DNA from: JALZKA01 sp963734015
GTDB lineage: Bacteria; Actinomycetota; Thermoleophilia; Solirubrobacterales; 70-9
DNA length: 64,000 nucleotides
Reading direction: 5' to 3'
NCBI GenBank assembly: GCA_963734015.1
Contig: CAVTFG010000011.1
Span: forward strand, 21,529-85,528
Made by a program: the position numbers and the translations under genes. The number at the start of each line of letters is the position of its first letter. Positions within the stretch are counted from its first letter, which is position 1. The notes under the pieces are model-generated. The model saw only the letters and a program-made list of their open reading frames with translations. It made no database searches and was not told the origin of the DNA. Below, piece by piece: positions 41,827 through 52,265 of the stretch.

Positions 41827-43305
41827 ATGTCCATGAATCCACACCTGAACCCCGGTCGTCAGCACTACGGCCTGACCCTCGCCGTCCTGCTGATCGCCGC
41901 CCTCGCCTTCGCCCTGCAACAGACGATGGTCGCCCCCGCCCTGCCGGCGATCCAGGAGGAGCTGGATACCTCCACCACGGCGGTGACCTTCGTACTCACC
42001 GGTTTCCTTTTGACCGCCTCGGTCTCCACTCCCATCATGGGCCGTCTCGGCGACATGTTCGGCAAGGAGCGGATGCTCGTGATCGCGCTCCTGATCTTCG
42101 GACTGGGCTCGCTGGTCTGCGCGCTCTCGCACTCGATCGAGGTCCTGATCGCGGGCCGCGGGATCCAGGGCATTGCCGCGGCGGTGTTCCCCCTGGCCTT
42201 CGGGATCATCCGCGACGAGTTCCCGCCCGAGCGCGTGGCGACGGGCATCGGCCTGATCAGCGCCACGTTCGGCATCGGCGGCGGCGCCGGCCTCGTCCTG
42301 AGCGGGTTGATCGTCGACCACCTGGCCTACGAGTGGATCTTCTGGCTCGGTCTGGTGTTCATCGCCGTCGCGATCGTGGCCACGTTCCTCTGGGTGCCGG
42401 AGTCGCCCGTGAAGAGTCCGGCCAAGATCGACTGGGGCGGCGCCGCTCTGCTGTCGGGAACGCTGGTCTCGCTCCTGGTCGGCGTCAGCGAGGCGAACTC
42501 GTGGGGCTGGGGCTCGCCCGAGATCCTGGGGCTGTTCGCCACCTCGGCGATTCTCTTCATGACGTGGGTCAGGTACGAGCGGCACCAACCCGAGCCGTTG
42601 GTGGACATCGCGATGATGCGCGAGCGCGCCGTGCTGACCACAAACCTGACGGCGTTGATGGTTGGCTTCGGGATGTTCGGGTCGTTCATCCTGATCCCAC
42701 AGCTCGTGCAGCTGCCCGAGTCCACCGGCTTCGGCTTCGGCGCCACGGTGACGCAGGCAGGCCTGTTCATGGCTCCCTCGGCGGCGATCATGCTCGTCGC
42801 GGGGCCGCTGGCGGGCTGGCTGGGCAGCCGTTTCGGCTCCCGCCTCCCGCTGCTGATCGGCACCGCGCTGACCGCGGTCAGCTTCGCGATCCTCGCCCTG
42901 GCCCACGAGGACCGCGCTTGGATCTATGTCTCGAGCGGCATCCTCGGCCTCGGCATCGGCTTCGCGTTCGCGTCGATGGCCAACCTCGTCGTGGAGGCGG
43001 TCCACCCGAGCCGCACCGGCGTCGCCACCGGGATCAACACGATCATGCGCACGATCGGCGGCTCGCTCGGCGGCCAGATCGCGGCGACGATCGTGGCTTC
43101 CACCGTGCTCGCCTCAACCGGCCTGCCGGAGGAGTCCGGGTTCGAGCTCGCGTTCGCGCTGTCGGGCGTGGGGATGGTCGGCGCGTTCGTGGCCGCGCTG
43201 GCGATCCCGCGGGATCTGCCCTACTCCCCCACGCGCGTGGCGCGGGAGACGGTCGCGGCGACCACGCCCCTGGCCGGCCCCAGCGCCTCTGGCGGGAGCC
43301 AGTGA
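41827..43305 (+). CDS. MFS drug efflux transporter (DHA2/EmrB type)
   Basis: About 492 residues with 14 predicted membrane segments. Motif A-like GRLGDMFGKERMLVIALL, motif C-like ISATFGIGGGAGLVLSGLIV, and the second-half TGVATGINTIMRTIGGSLGG are typical of DHA2 proton antiporters. Start ATG at 41827 (or 41833) follows the repeat. Likely controlled by the upstream MarR regulator. The 3' end overlaps the convergent hydrolase gene by 85 bases. Substrate unknown. Confidence 0.9.
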   Translation: MSMNPHLNPGRQHYGLTLAVLLIAALAFALQQTMVAPALPAIQEELDTSTTAVTFVLTGFLLTASVSTPIMGRLGDMFGKERMLVIALLIFGLGSLVCALSHSIEVLIAGRGIQGIAAAVFPLAFGIIRDEFPPERVATGIGLISATFGIGGGAGLVLSGLIVDHLAYEWIFWLGLVFIAVAIVATFLWVPESPVKSPAKIDWGGAALLSGTLVSLLVGVSEANSWGWGSPEILGLFATSAILFMTWVRYERHQPEPLVDIAMMRERAVLTTNLTALMVGFGMFGSFILIPQLVQLPESTGFGFGATVTQAGLFMAPSAAIMLVAGPLAGWLGSRFGSRLPLLIGTALTAVSFAILALAHEDRAWIYVSSGILGLGIGFAFASMANLVVEAVHPSRTGVATGINTIMRTIGGSLGGQIAATIVASTVLASTGLPEESGFELAFALSGVGMVGAFVAALAIPRDLPYSPTRVARETVAATTPLAGPSASGGSQ

Positions 43306-43880
43306 CCGGCATTGGTCTCCAGGTATTCCGGGGACAGTCCCCCGGCCTCGAGTAGCTGCCGCGCACGGCGCGCGAACTCGACCGAGATGACCGGGTCGTT
43401 GGCGCCGTGATGGATCAGCACCTGAAGCTGCTCGCGGCCCGCGAGCTCCGGCTGCCAGCCGTCCACGGTCGGGATGAAGCCGCTGAACGCGAGTAACCCG
43501 CCGGGCAGCGGGCGATCCGGGCCCAGGGCGACCGAGTAGGACATCACCGCGCCCATTGAGAACCCGCCGATCACCGTGCGGTCCCAGCCGATCCCGCGCG
43601 CGGCGAGCAGCTGGTCCAGGAACCCGGTCAGCAGCCCGTAGCTCGCCTGGAAGGTCTCGGGCTCGGGATAGCCGACGCGCGGGACCAGGTACCAGTGGCG
43701 GCCTCCGGGCGGCACATCGGTCAGCGGGGCGCCGGTCGTGACCCCCAGCAGCCGGCGATCCGGGTCGAGTTCGTCGAGCAGGCCGAACAGGTCGTTCTCA
43801 TCCGAGCCACGTCCGTGGTTCAAGACCAGGGCGCCCTGCGGCTGCCCCTCCGGCTCGCGGAGCAGATGGACCAGGCTCAT
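43221..43880 (-). CDS. Phospholipase/carboxylesterase-like hydrolase (MhqD-like)
   Basis: 219-residue alpha/beta hydrolase: VLNHGRGSDENDLFGLLDEL (oxyanion region), GGFSMGAVMSYSVAL (Ser nucleophile), VLIHHGANDPVISVEFARR (acid) and NAGHWLPPEAL (His). It resembles MhqD, the hydrolase of the MhqR quinone-stress regulon. It follows the MhqO-like dioxygenase gene with 51 bases between, filled by a repeat family 2 copy. Substrate unknown. Confidence 0.86.
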   Translation of the reverse strand: MSLVHLLREPEGQPQGALVLNHGRGSDENDLFGLLDELDPDRRLLGVTTGAPLTDVPPGGRHWYLVPRVGYPEPETFQASYGLLTGFLDQLLAARGIGWDRTVIGGFSMGAVMSYSVALGPDRPLPGGLLAFSGFIPTVDGWQPELAGREQLQVLIHHGANDPVISVEFARRARQLLEAGGLSPEYLETNAGHWLPPEALGPARGVVAATVSRATRVGE

Positions 43881-43884
43881 ATCA

Positions 43885-43933
43885 GCCGCCTCAACAACGG
43901 CGGGGCTCGGCTTTGTCCTTCGGACGCCGCCTC
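43885..43933 (-). repeat. Intergenic repeat family 2, copy 2 (49 bp)
   Basis: Reverse complement of the copy at 25664-25712 with three mismatches in 49. It almost exactly fills the gap between the MhqO-like and MhqD-like genes, its last two bases touching the dioxygenase stop codon. Confidence 0.75.
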
Positions 43934-44852
43934 ACGCTGTCGTGCGCTGGCGCGGGTTCGTGATCGGGGTCAGCACCTTCTCGATCTCCTCGCGCCGGCC
44001 CTCGAGGAACGGCGGCAGGATCAATTTCTCGCCGAGATGGGCCGGGTCCTCGTCCACGCCGAAGCCGGGCTCCGGGGTGGCGAGCTCGAACAGCACACCG
44101 CTCGGCTCGCGGAAGTAGATCGAACGGAACCAGAACCGGTCGATCACCGGTGTTGGGCGGGCGCCGTGCCGGATCGCGCGCTCGCGCCAGATCTCGTGGT
44201 CCTCGGAGGCGGAGTTCCACGCGATGTGGTGCACGGTCCCGGCGCCCTGGATGCCCGGCTCGGCTGGGGCCGCGTCGTAGGCCCACAGGCCACCGCGGCT
44301 CGGGCCGCGGATCTCCCAACCCTCACCGGCAGGCGCGAACTCAAGTGCGTGCTCGAGCAGGTCGCGGCTCGCCTCGGGATCGGTCGTGTAGGCGCGGGCG
44401 TGGTCGAAACCCTGGAGTGCCAGCTCGCCGGGGACCTCGGGATGGTCGGCCATCAACGGCTGGTCGGGCACCTCGGCGACGACGAGGGCGTGCTCGAGGC
44501 CCTCGGGGTCGGCGAAGACCAGGCCTCCGTCGGTCCGCGAGCTTGGGGTGCCGGCCTCGTCGAGGCGCCGCTGCCAGAAGTCCAGCGCCTCGGTCGATGC
44601 GACGCGCCAGCCGATCCGGTGGATCATCCCCCCGCCGGCCCGGCCGAGGCTGGCGCCAGGGAACTCGAAGAAGGTCATGTCGGCCCCAGGGCTCCCCTCC
44701 TCGTCCGCGTAGAAGAGGTGGTAGACGCTCGGCTCATCCTGGTTGACGGTCTTCTTGACCATCCGCAGTCCCAGCACCCCGGCGTAGAAGTCCACGTTGC
44801 GCTGGGCGTCGGCGGTGATCGCGGTGATGTGATGGATTCCGTTCAGCTTCAT
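43932..44852 (-). CDS. Ring-cleaving dioxygenase (MhqO-like, VOC family)
   Basis: 306 residues, two VOC domains with LNGIHHITAITADAQRNVDF at the N-terminus and GTVHHIAWNSASEDHEIW in the second half, plus the RSIYFREPSGVLFELATPEP metal Glu. This is the MhqO/YdfO type tied to hydroquinone and quinone detoxification in Bacillus. GGAGGGG precedes ATG 44852. Divergent from a MarR gene, with palindromes between, and followed by the MhqD-like hydrolase. Confidence 0.87.
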   Translation of the reverse strand: MKLNGIHHITAITADAQRNVDFYAGVLGLRMVKKTVNQDEPSVYHLFYADEEGSPGADMTFFEFPGASLGRAGGGMIHRIGWRVASTEALDFWQRRLDEAGTPSSRTDGGLVFADPEGLEHALVVAEVPDQPLMADHPEVPGELALQGFDHARAYTTDPEASRDLLEHALEFAPAGEGWEIRGPSRGGLWAYDAAPAEPGIQGAGTVHHIAWNSASEDHEIWRERAIRHGARPTPVIDRFWFRSIYFREPSGVLFELATPEPGFGVDEDPAHLGEKLILPPFLEGRREEIEKVLTPITNPRQRTTA

Positions 44853-44886
44853 GAGCCCCTCCGAGCATCGGGAAGTCCTTGCATGC

Positions 44887-44920
44887 GCAACTATAACACC
44901 ACAGGTAGTTGCTCGCGCAA
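44887..44920. promoter_or_regulatory. Palindromes between mhqO-like and marR genes
   Basis: GCAACTA (44887-44893) and TAGTTGC (44906-44912) form a perfect seven-base inverted repeat with a 12-base spacer; TTGC-TCGC-GCAA (44909-44920) overlaps it. Both sit just upstream of the marR -10 (TACGCT, 44930-44935). Candidate MarR-type operators controlling both divergent genes. Confidence 0.55.
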
Positions 44921-44941
44921 TCAGTTCGCTACGCTTCCGCC

Positions 44942-45409
44942 ATGGCGACCACGCGGCGCGACTCGCCCCTCACCAAGCAGGAGCTCGACGCCTGGCGCGG
45001 GATGCTGCGCGTCCACCGCGACGTCGTCGCCCGGCTGGATGCGGAGCTCGAGCGCGATCAGGGCCTCCCCCTCTCGTCTTACGAGGTCCTGATCTCGCTT
45101 GCCGACTCGCCGGACGGCCGCCTGCGGATGGGCGAGCTCGCCGGCGCCCTCCTGCTCAGCCGCAGCGGCCTCACGAGGCTGGTCGACCGGCTCGAACGCC
45201 AGGGGATGGTGGCTCGGGAGCGGTGTGAGGACGACGCGCGGGGGTACTTCGCGGTGATCACCGACGCCGGCCGTGAGAAGCTCGAGAGCGCCCGACCCAC
45301 GCACTGGGCGGGAATCCGCGAGCACTTTCTCGGCCGCCTCACGCCCGGCGACCTCGACGCCCTGGCGCACGCCTGGGCCCGGGTCCGGACAGGCTCGAAC
45401 TCCGCCTGA
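44942..45409 (+). CDS. MarR family regulator (MhqR-like by context)
   Basis: 155 residues: winged helix with LPLSSYEVLISLADSPDGRL, MGELAGALLLSRSGLTRLVD and the wing ERCEDDARGYFAVITDAGRE. ATG 44942 is six bases after TACGCT, leaderless. It is divergent from the MhqO-like and MhqD-like genes, which matches the MhqR arrangement for quinone/electrophile sensing. A cysteine in the wing (RCEDD) could be a redox sensor; that is inference. Confidence 0.88.
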   Translation: MATTRRDSPLTKQELDAWRGMLRVHRDVVARLDAELERDQGLPLSSYEVLISLADSPDGRLRMGELAGALLLSRSGLTRLVDRLERQGMVARERCEDDARGYFAVITDAGREKLESARPTHWAGIREHFLGRLTPGDLDALAHAWARVRTGSNSA

Positions 45410-45501
45410 GCGGACAACTCGCCGGCGGAAGGTTGTCCGTTGGCACGAGGAGGCGTACCGGTACGCTGGCCACGAGGCGACGAGCTGGAAGCGAGGAACA
45501 A

Positions 45502-46896
45502 ATGACCGTTGAGACCACTACGACCGGGGCGGGCACCGCGATCGACCGCGACCGGATCAAGCAGCTGACGGAACAGCAGATGGACCTGCTGGCACAGCGC
45601 ACGCCGCGCTCGAAGGAGCTCTACGAGCGCGCGGTCAAGGTCATGCCGGGGGGTGTCCCCTCCTCGTTCCAGGAGAACGACCCGTGGCCCGTGTACCTCG
45701 AACGGGGCATCGGATCTCGCGTTTGGGACGTCGACGGCTCCGAGTACACGGACTTCCACAACGGCTTCGGGGTGATGTGCATCGGCCATGCCAACCCCAC
45801 CGTGGGCGCCGCCGTCAAGGCCCGCCACGACGAGGGCACCCACTTCGCCGCCCCCACCGACGGCTCGATCGTGGTCGCGGAGGAGCTCACCGATCGCTTC
45901 GGCCTGCCGCAATGGCGCTTCACCAACTCCGGGACCGAATCCACGATGGACTCCGTCCACCTCGCGCGCGGGGCCACCGACAGGGACATGATCCTGAAGA
46001 TCGAGGGCTCCTATCACGGCCACCACGACGCCGTGATGGTGAGCGTCTATCCGGAGCTGGAGGACCTGGGCGACCGCGACGACCCGATCTCGGTTCCCTA
46101 CGGCGCCGGCTACCCGCGGGCGCTGACCGACCTGACGCGCTCCGTCCCGTTCAACGACGCCGACGCGCTCGCGAAGGTGCTCGAGAAGCTCGATGGCAAG
46201 GTCGCCGGGCTGATCATGGAGCCGGCGATGATGAACATCAACATCATCCCGCCGCGCGACGGCTATCTCGAGCGCGTGCGCGAGCTGACGCGCGAGCACG
46301 GCGTGCTCCTGATCTTCGACGAGGTGAAGACGGGTGCAACGATCGCCCGCGGCGGCGCGACCGAGCGCTTTGGTGTGACGCCCGACATGATCACCCTCGC
46401 CAAGGCGACCTGCGGCGGATACCCGGGCGGCGCGATCGGCATGAGCGACGAGGTCGCCGAGGTGATCACGTCGGGCAAGGTCCATCAGTACGGGACGTTC
46501 AACGGCAACCCACTGGTGATGGCGGCGGCGCAGGCGACCCTGACCGAGGTCCTGACGGAGGATGCCTACGCGAAGCTCGAATCCGCCAACGACCGCCTGC
46601 GCGCCGGGTGCGACGAGCTGATCGAGCGCTTCGGCCTCCCCTGCTACACGCAGGGCCTCGGAGCCAAGGGCTGCGTGATCTTCTCGTCCGAGCCGCTGTA
46701 CGAGTACCGCGACTACCTCACGAAGGTGGACGGCGAGCTGTCGACCCTCGCGTGGCTGTTCCACATGAACCACGGGATCTTCATGACCCCCGGGGTCGAG
46801 GAGGAGTGGACGCTCTCGATCGCGCACACGGACGAGGACATCCGGCGGTATCTCGACGCGTTCGAGGCGTTCGCGCGCGACGTGACCGGCGGCTGA
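45502..46896 (+). CDS. Class III PLP aminotransferase (glutamate-1-semialdehyde aminomutase-like)
   Basis: 464 residues of fold-type I. YERAVKVMPGGVPSSFQEND and FTNSGTESTMDSVHLARGAT bind the cofactor phosphate, LLIFDEVKTGATIARGG holds the PLP-pyridine Asp, and ITLAKATCGGYPGGAIGM the Schiff-base Lys. It resembles aspartate-aminotransferase-family proteins distinct from true HemL, which normally has a GEVxTGFR segment and is shorter. ATG 45502 follows AGCGAGGA. Substrate unknown. Confidence 0.87.
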   Translation: MTVETTTTGAGTAIDRDRIKQLTEQQMDLLAQRTPRSKELYERAVKVMPGGVPSSFQENDPWPVYLERGIGSRVWDVDGSEYTDFHNGFGVMCIGHANPTVGAAVKARHDEGTHFAAPTDGSIVVAEELTDRFGLPQWRFTNSGTESTMDSVHLARGATDRDMILKIEGSYHGHHDAVMVSVYPELEDLGDRDDPISVPYGAGYPRALTDLTRSVPFNDADALAKVLEKLDGKVAGLIMEPAMMNINIIPPRDGYLERVRELTREHGVLLIFDEVKTGATIARGGATERFGVTPDMITLAKATCGGYPGGAIGMSDEVAEVITSGKVHQYGTFNGNPLVMAAAQATLTEVLTEDAYAKLESANDRLRAGCDELIERFGLPCYTQGLGAKGCVIFSSEPLYEYRDYLTKVDGELSTLAWLFHMNHGIFMTPGVEEEWTLSIAHTDEDIRRYLDAFEAFARDVTGG

Positions 46897-46899
46897 CCC

Positions 46900-48198
46900 T
46901 CAGTCGCCGAGGGGCGACGGGCTGCCCAGCTCGAACCCCTGCGCCATGTCAACTCCGCGCCTCCGGAGGATCGGAACCAGCTCCTGGGACTCGACCCGCT
47001 TTGCCACGGTGGTCTTACCGGTCCCGTGAGCCAGCCTGACGATCGCCCGCAGGGTGGCGTCGTCCGCGTCCTCGTTCATCAGCTCGCGCGTCACGGGGCC
47101 ATCGATCTTCACCTGGTCGAGCGGTAGGCGCTGTAGCTGCTCAAACGCACCCTGCGTGCCGGTGAAGCCGTCGAGTACCAGCGGGCACCCGGTTGCCGCG
47201 AGCTGGCGCGCAGCCGCCGAGGCGGCGACGACGTTGCGCTGAATCGCGGCCTCCCCGATCTCCAGCCCCAGCCAGCGAGTGCGATCGGCAGCGCCGTGCA
47301 GCACGCGGACGAACCGCGCCAGTGCGCGCCCGTCGTTGAGAGTCTCGCCCGAGAGATTGATGTGCAGGCGCGTGCCTCGGGACCCGTTGGCCAGCGAGGC
47401 GAGCGCCTGGTCGACCACCCAACGATCGATCTCGGCACAGAGTCCCGGCTCCTGCGCTGCCGCCGCGAGGACGTCCGACGCGGGCACCACCGAATCCGCG
47501 CTCCCGCGCATGCGGACGAGCACCTCGCGGTGGGCGACCTCGCCGCTCCGCAGGTCGACCGCGGGTTGCGCATAGAGCAGCAGGTCACCCGCGCGCAGCG
47601 CGTCACGCACTTCTTCGGCTCCCGAATCCGAGACGGCGCGGCCCGGCGGCTCGGGCGCGGGGATCGGTTCCACACGGGCGTCGACGGCGCTCGTGAACGC
47701 GATGCGCGTTCGATCCGAACGCTTGGCGTCGGTCACGTCCTGGCAGACGCCCACGACCCGCACGACCGTGCCCGTCTCATCCACGATCGGCTCACCCTTG
47801 CAGCGGAGCACACGCTCGGATCCGTCGACGGTTACGCGGTGCTCGAGCCTGTATGGGCGCCGCTCCCGAACCGCCGTCTCGATCTCGACGCGCACCAGCG
47901 CGCGATCGCCGGGATGGACCTGCCGCAGAAAGCCCTCATAGCTCGGCTCGAAGGTCGCCGGATCGAGCCCGAAGATCCGGAAGAGGTGGTCCGACCAGGT
48001 GACCCGGTCGTCGCTGACCCGCCACTCCCAGCTGCCGATGTCGGCGACTCGCTGGGCCTCGCTCATCCGAGCCGCGGCGGCACGAAGCTCGTCCATCGCC
48101 CCGTGAGCGAGCCGCTCCTCGTCGGGGCCGCGCAGGTCGAGGAGCGCGGCCACCGGCCGCTCTTTGATCTCCCCGACGGAACTCCCTGTAAAAGCCAT
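46900..48198 (-). CDS. PAS-EAL protein with degenerate phosphodiesterase domain
   Basis: 432 residues: PAS domain with PAC (about 45-165, ADIGSWEWRVSDDRVTWSDH), linker, and EAL domain (about 195-430). Of the EAL catalytic set, EVLVR (for EALLR), INLSG (metal Asn), LEIGE (Glu) and QVKIDG (Lys) are kept, but DDFGTG reads DGFTGT, so the second Asp is lost. It may sense cyclic di-GMP or act as a scaffold rather than hydrolyse it. ATG 48198 is chosen since TACGGT (plus 48208-48213) is nine bases upstream. Confidence 0.87.
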   Translation of the reverse strand: MAFTGSSVGEIKERPVAALLDLRGPDEERLAHGAMDELRAAAARMSEAQRVADIGSWEWRVSDDRVTWSDHLFRIFGLDPATFEPSYEGFLRQVHPGDRALVRVEIETAVRERRPYRLEHRVTVDGSERVLRCKGEPIVDETGTVVRVVGVCQDVTDAKRSDRTRIAFTSAVDARVEPIPAPEPPGRAVSDSGAEEVRDALRAGDLLLYAQPAVDLRSGEVAHREVLVRMRGSADSVVPASDVLAAAAQEPGLCAEIDRWVVDQALASLANGSRGTRLHINLSGETLNDGRALARFVRVLHGAADRTRWLGLEIGEAAIQRNVVAASAAARQLAATGCPLVLDGFTGTQGAFEQLQRLPLDQVKIDGPVTRELMNEDADDATLRAIVRLAHGTGKTTVAKRVESQELVPILRRRGVDMAQGFELGSPSPLGD

Positions 48199-48375
48199 CC
48201 CCGGGCGACCGTAGCTCGCAGAAACCGCGCCGCAAGGTGACATTCGTCCGCTCTACCGGGTTCCGAGTAGGGCAGGTACCACAAACCGGTGACCGCCAGG
48301 CGGAAGAATCTTCAGGAGGACGGGGCGAGAGCGCGACGAAGCTGAGGGTGCCGCCCAAGGGCTAGCCTCGGAGGC

Positions 48376-50376
<2,001 letters not shown>

Positions 50377-50414
50377 GGCGACCGCGGCCCGCCGGGGGCG
50401 AATCCGGGACGCTC

Positions 50415-50450
50415 GAACGCTTGTAGGGGTCATGGCACCTACAACCGTTC
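50415..50450. promoter_or_regulatory. 13-bp inverted repeat over the AbiEi-like start codon
   Basis: Arms 50415-50427 (GAACGCTTGTAGG) and 50438-50450 (CCTACAACCGTTC) match at 12 of 13 positions with a 10-base spacer that contains the ATG. AbiEi antitoxins are known to repress their own promoters by binding inverted repeats, so this is a probable autoregulatory operator. Confidence 0.65.
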
Positions 50451-51346
50451 TAGGGCTAGCGCGGGCTGCCTGGGAGTTGGCCGGCCGCCAACACGGGGTG
50501 GTCGCTCGGTGGCAATTGCAGGACCTTGGGTTCAGTGCAGAGGCGATCCGCCACCGGATCGCGAAGGGGCGTTTGCATCCTGTCCACCGTGGCGTCTACG
50601 CCGTCGGCCGACGGGCTCTGAGCCGCGAGGGGCGCTGGATGGCGGCGGTGCTCGCCTGCGGTGACGGTGCGGTCCTCAGTCACGACAGCGCCGCGTTTCT
50701 CTGGGGGCTCCAAAAGCGCGAGCGGGCGCACGTTCACGTCTCGATTCCCCGCGCCCGCAACGCTCGACCGAGCCGCATCAGAGTCCACCGCCGCCACCGC
50801 GAAGCCCTCGCCGACGCCACAACCCGCGACCGGATCCCCGTCACAAGCCCCGTACGAACGTTGGTCGATCTCGCGGCCCGAGCGGAGCGCCCCACAGCCG
50901 AGGCCCTTGTGAACCAGGCCGACAAGCTGGACCTGATCGACCCCGAGGCGCTGCGCGCCGCGCTCGACGAACGCGACGGCGAGCGTGGCGCCCCGCTTCT
51001 GCGCGAAGTGCTTGACCGCGCCAGCTTCACCCTGACCGACTCCGAGCTCGAGCGCCTATTCCTGCCGATCGTCCGTCGCGTTGGACTCCCCAAGCCAGCG
51101 ACCCGCCAGTGGGTCAACGGCCACCGGGTCGACTTCTTCTGGCCCGAGCTCGAGCTGGTGGTCGAGACGGACGGCCTGCGCTACCACCGCACCGCGACCC
51201 AGCAGGCCCGCGACACGGTGCGCGACAACGCCCATCGCGCCGCGGGTCTCGTGCCGGTGCGCTTCACCCACGCCCAGGTGCGATACGAGCCCGGTTACGT
51301 GGAGGAGATCCTGGCCGCGGTGACCCGCAGGGCCCAGCGCGGATAG
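50432..51346 (+). CDS. AbiEi-type antitoxin domain fused to DUF559 nuclease-like domain
   Basis: 304 residues. N-terminal AbiEi winged helix (about 1-75: GVVARWQLQDLGFSAEAIRH, RLHPVHRGVYAVGRRALS), a middle region with VTSPVRTLVDLAARAERPTA, and a C-terminal DUF559/Vsr-like PD-(D/E)XK region (GHRVDFFWPELELVVETDGL, then the RDTVRDNAHRAAGLVPVRFT stretch). No AbiEii toxin gene follows, so it is an orphan. A toxin-antitoxin or restriction-like role is unproven; similar orphans are common in actinobacteria. Confidence 0.85.
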   Translation: MAPTTVLGLARAAWELAGRQHGVVARWQLQDLGFSAEAIRHRIAKGRLHPVHRGVYAVGRRALSREGRWMAAVLACGDGAVLSHDSAAFLWGLQKRERAHVHVSIPRARNARPSRIRVHRRHREALADATTRDRIPVTSPVRTLVDLAARAERPTAEALVNQADKLDLIDPEALRAALDERDGERGAPLLREVLDRASFTLTDSELERLFLPIVRRVGLPKPATRQWVNGHRVDFFWPELELVVETDGLRYHRTATQQARDTVRDNAHRAAGLVPVRFTHAQVRYEPGYVEEILAAVTRRAQRG

Positions 51347-51358
51347 GCTTCCGCGCCG

Positions 51359-51874
51359 ATGGCTTCGAAGAAGGCGAGTGCCAAGCAGGTCGCGACCGCG
51401 TATTTCGATGCGATCGCAGAGCGCGACGTGGATGCGATGGCCGCGTGCTGGAAGGCGGGCTCCACCGACCGGCTCTACGGGATGGCCGACCTCCGGGTTC
51501 CCGATGACCTGAAGCGGTGGTTCGGGAACCTGTTCCAGGCGATGCCCGACTTCGCGCTGTCGGTCGTCGACATGGTCGCTTACGGGGACAAGGCCGCCGT
51601 TCGCTGGAAGGCGACCGGCACCTTCACCGGTTCGGTGAAGTTCGAGGGACTGAACGCGACGGGCTCGCGGGTCGAGCTGGAGGGCCTCGACCTCCTCACG
51701 ATCGAGGACGGACTGGTCGTCGAGAACCACGCTTATACGAACACGACCGAGCTCGCGCGCCAGTTCGGGGCCATGCCGCCCGCCGGTTCGGCCGGCGAGC
51801 GGGCGATGCTGGGCGCGGTGAACGCCCGCACCGCTGCGATGGCCTGGGTGAAGCGCGTGCGCGAAGGCAGCTAG
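51359..51874 (+). CDS. SnoaL-like polyketide cyclase/ester cyclase family protein
   Basis: 171 residues of the NTF2-like fold: QVATAYFDAIAERDVDAMAA, NLFQAMPDFALSVVDMVAYG and VELEGLDLLTIEDGLVVENH. Catalytic function unknown. ATG 51359 is nine bases after a TAGGCT box whose TAG is the stop codon of the preceding gene. Confidence 0.85.
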   Translation: MASKKASAKQVATAYFDAIAERDVDAMAACWKAGSTDRLYGMADLRVPDDLKRWFGNLFQAMPDFALSVVDMVAYGDKAAVRWKATGTFTGSVKFEGLNATGSRVELEGLDLLTIEDGLVVENHAYTNTTELARQFGAMPPAGSAGERAMLGAVNARTAAMAWVKRVREGS

Positions 51875-52265
51875 GCCCGCCGTCGTTCTTCTTGACCTTG
51901 AGGGTCGCTTCCATCCCGTAGGAGACGTGGTTGGGGAGCGAGCACCACAGCCGATAGCTGGAGGCGCGCTTCAGCCACAGCCGCGGGAGACTCGCGACCT
52001 CGCCGGGCCCCAGCTCGCCGGTGCCGTGCTCGGTCGCGGAACCCACCCGCCGGAGCTTCAGGTCGTGCGGGTCCTCGCCCGCGTTCTGGAACTGAACGAC
52101 CGCCGGGCCCGGCGCAACGCGAGTGCGGCTCAGGACCAGGTCGAACTCGTCGCCCCGGACGCCGATGCGGGTGAGGGGCCGCTCACCTCGCTCGGCGGCG
52201 GGCGCCTCGCCGGTGCCAAGCGCGGCGGCGGCGACCAGCAGCGCGCTGGTCAGCGCTCGCTTCAC
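51871..52265 (-). CDS. Secreted cupredoxin-like protein, possible 3' frameshift
   Basis: Signal peptide (VKRALTSALLVAAAALGTGE), then a beta-rich domain with VQFQNAGEDPHDLKLRRVGS and SYRLWCSLPNHVSYGMEATL, carrying the His, Cys and Met of a type 1 copper site (H in EDPHD, C and H in WCSLPNH, M in YGM). Family members end soon after ATLKV. Here the frame stays open to 51696 as an arginine-rich tail antisense to the cyclase gene; one extra C near 51874 would give a stop at 51871-51873, so a single-base loss is suspected. GTG start overlaps the DUF1501 stop (GTGA). Confidence 0.72.

Noticed and set aside
50432..51346. Complete AbiE toxin-antitoxin system
   Set aside because: No nucleotidyltransferase (AbiEii) gene follows; the next gene is a SnoaL-like protein with its own promoter.
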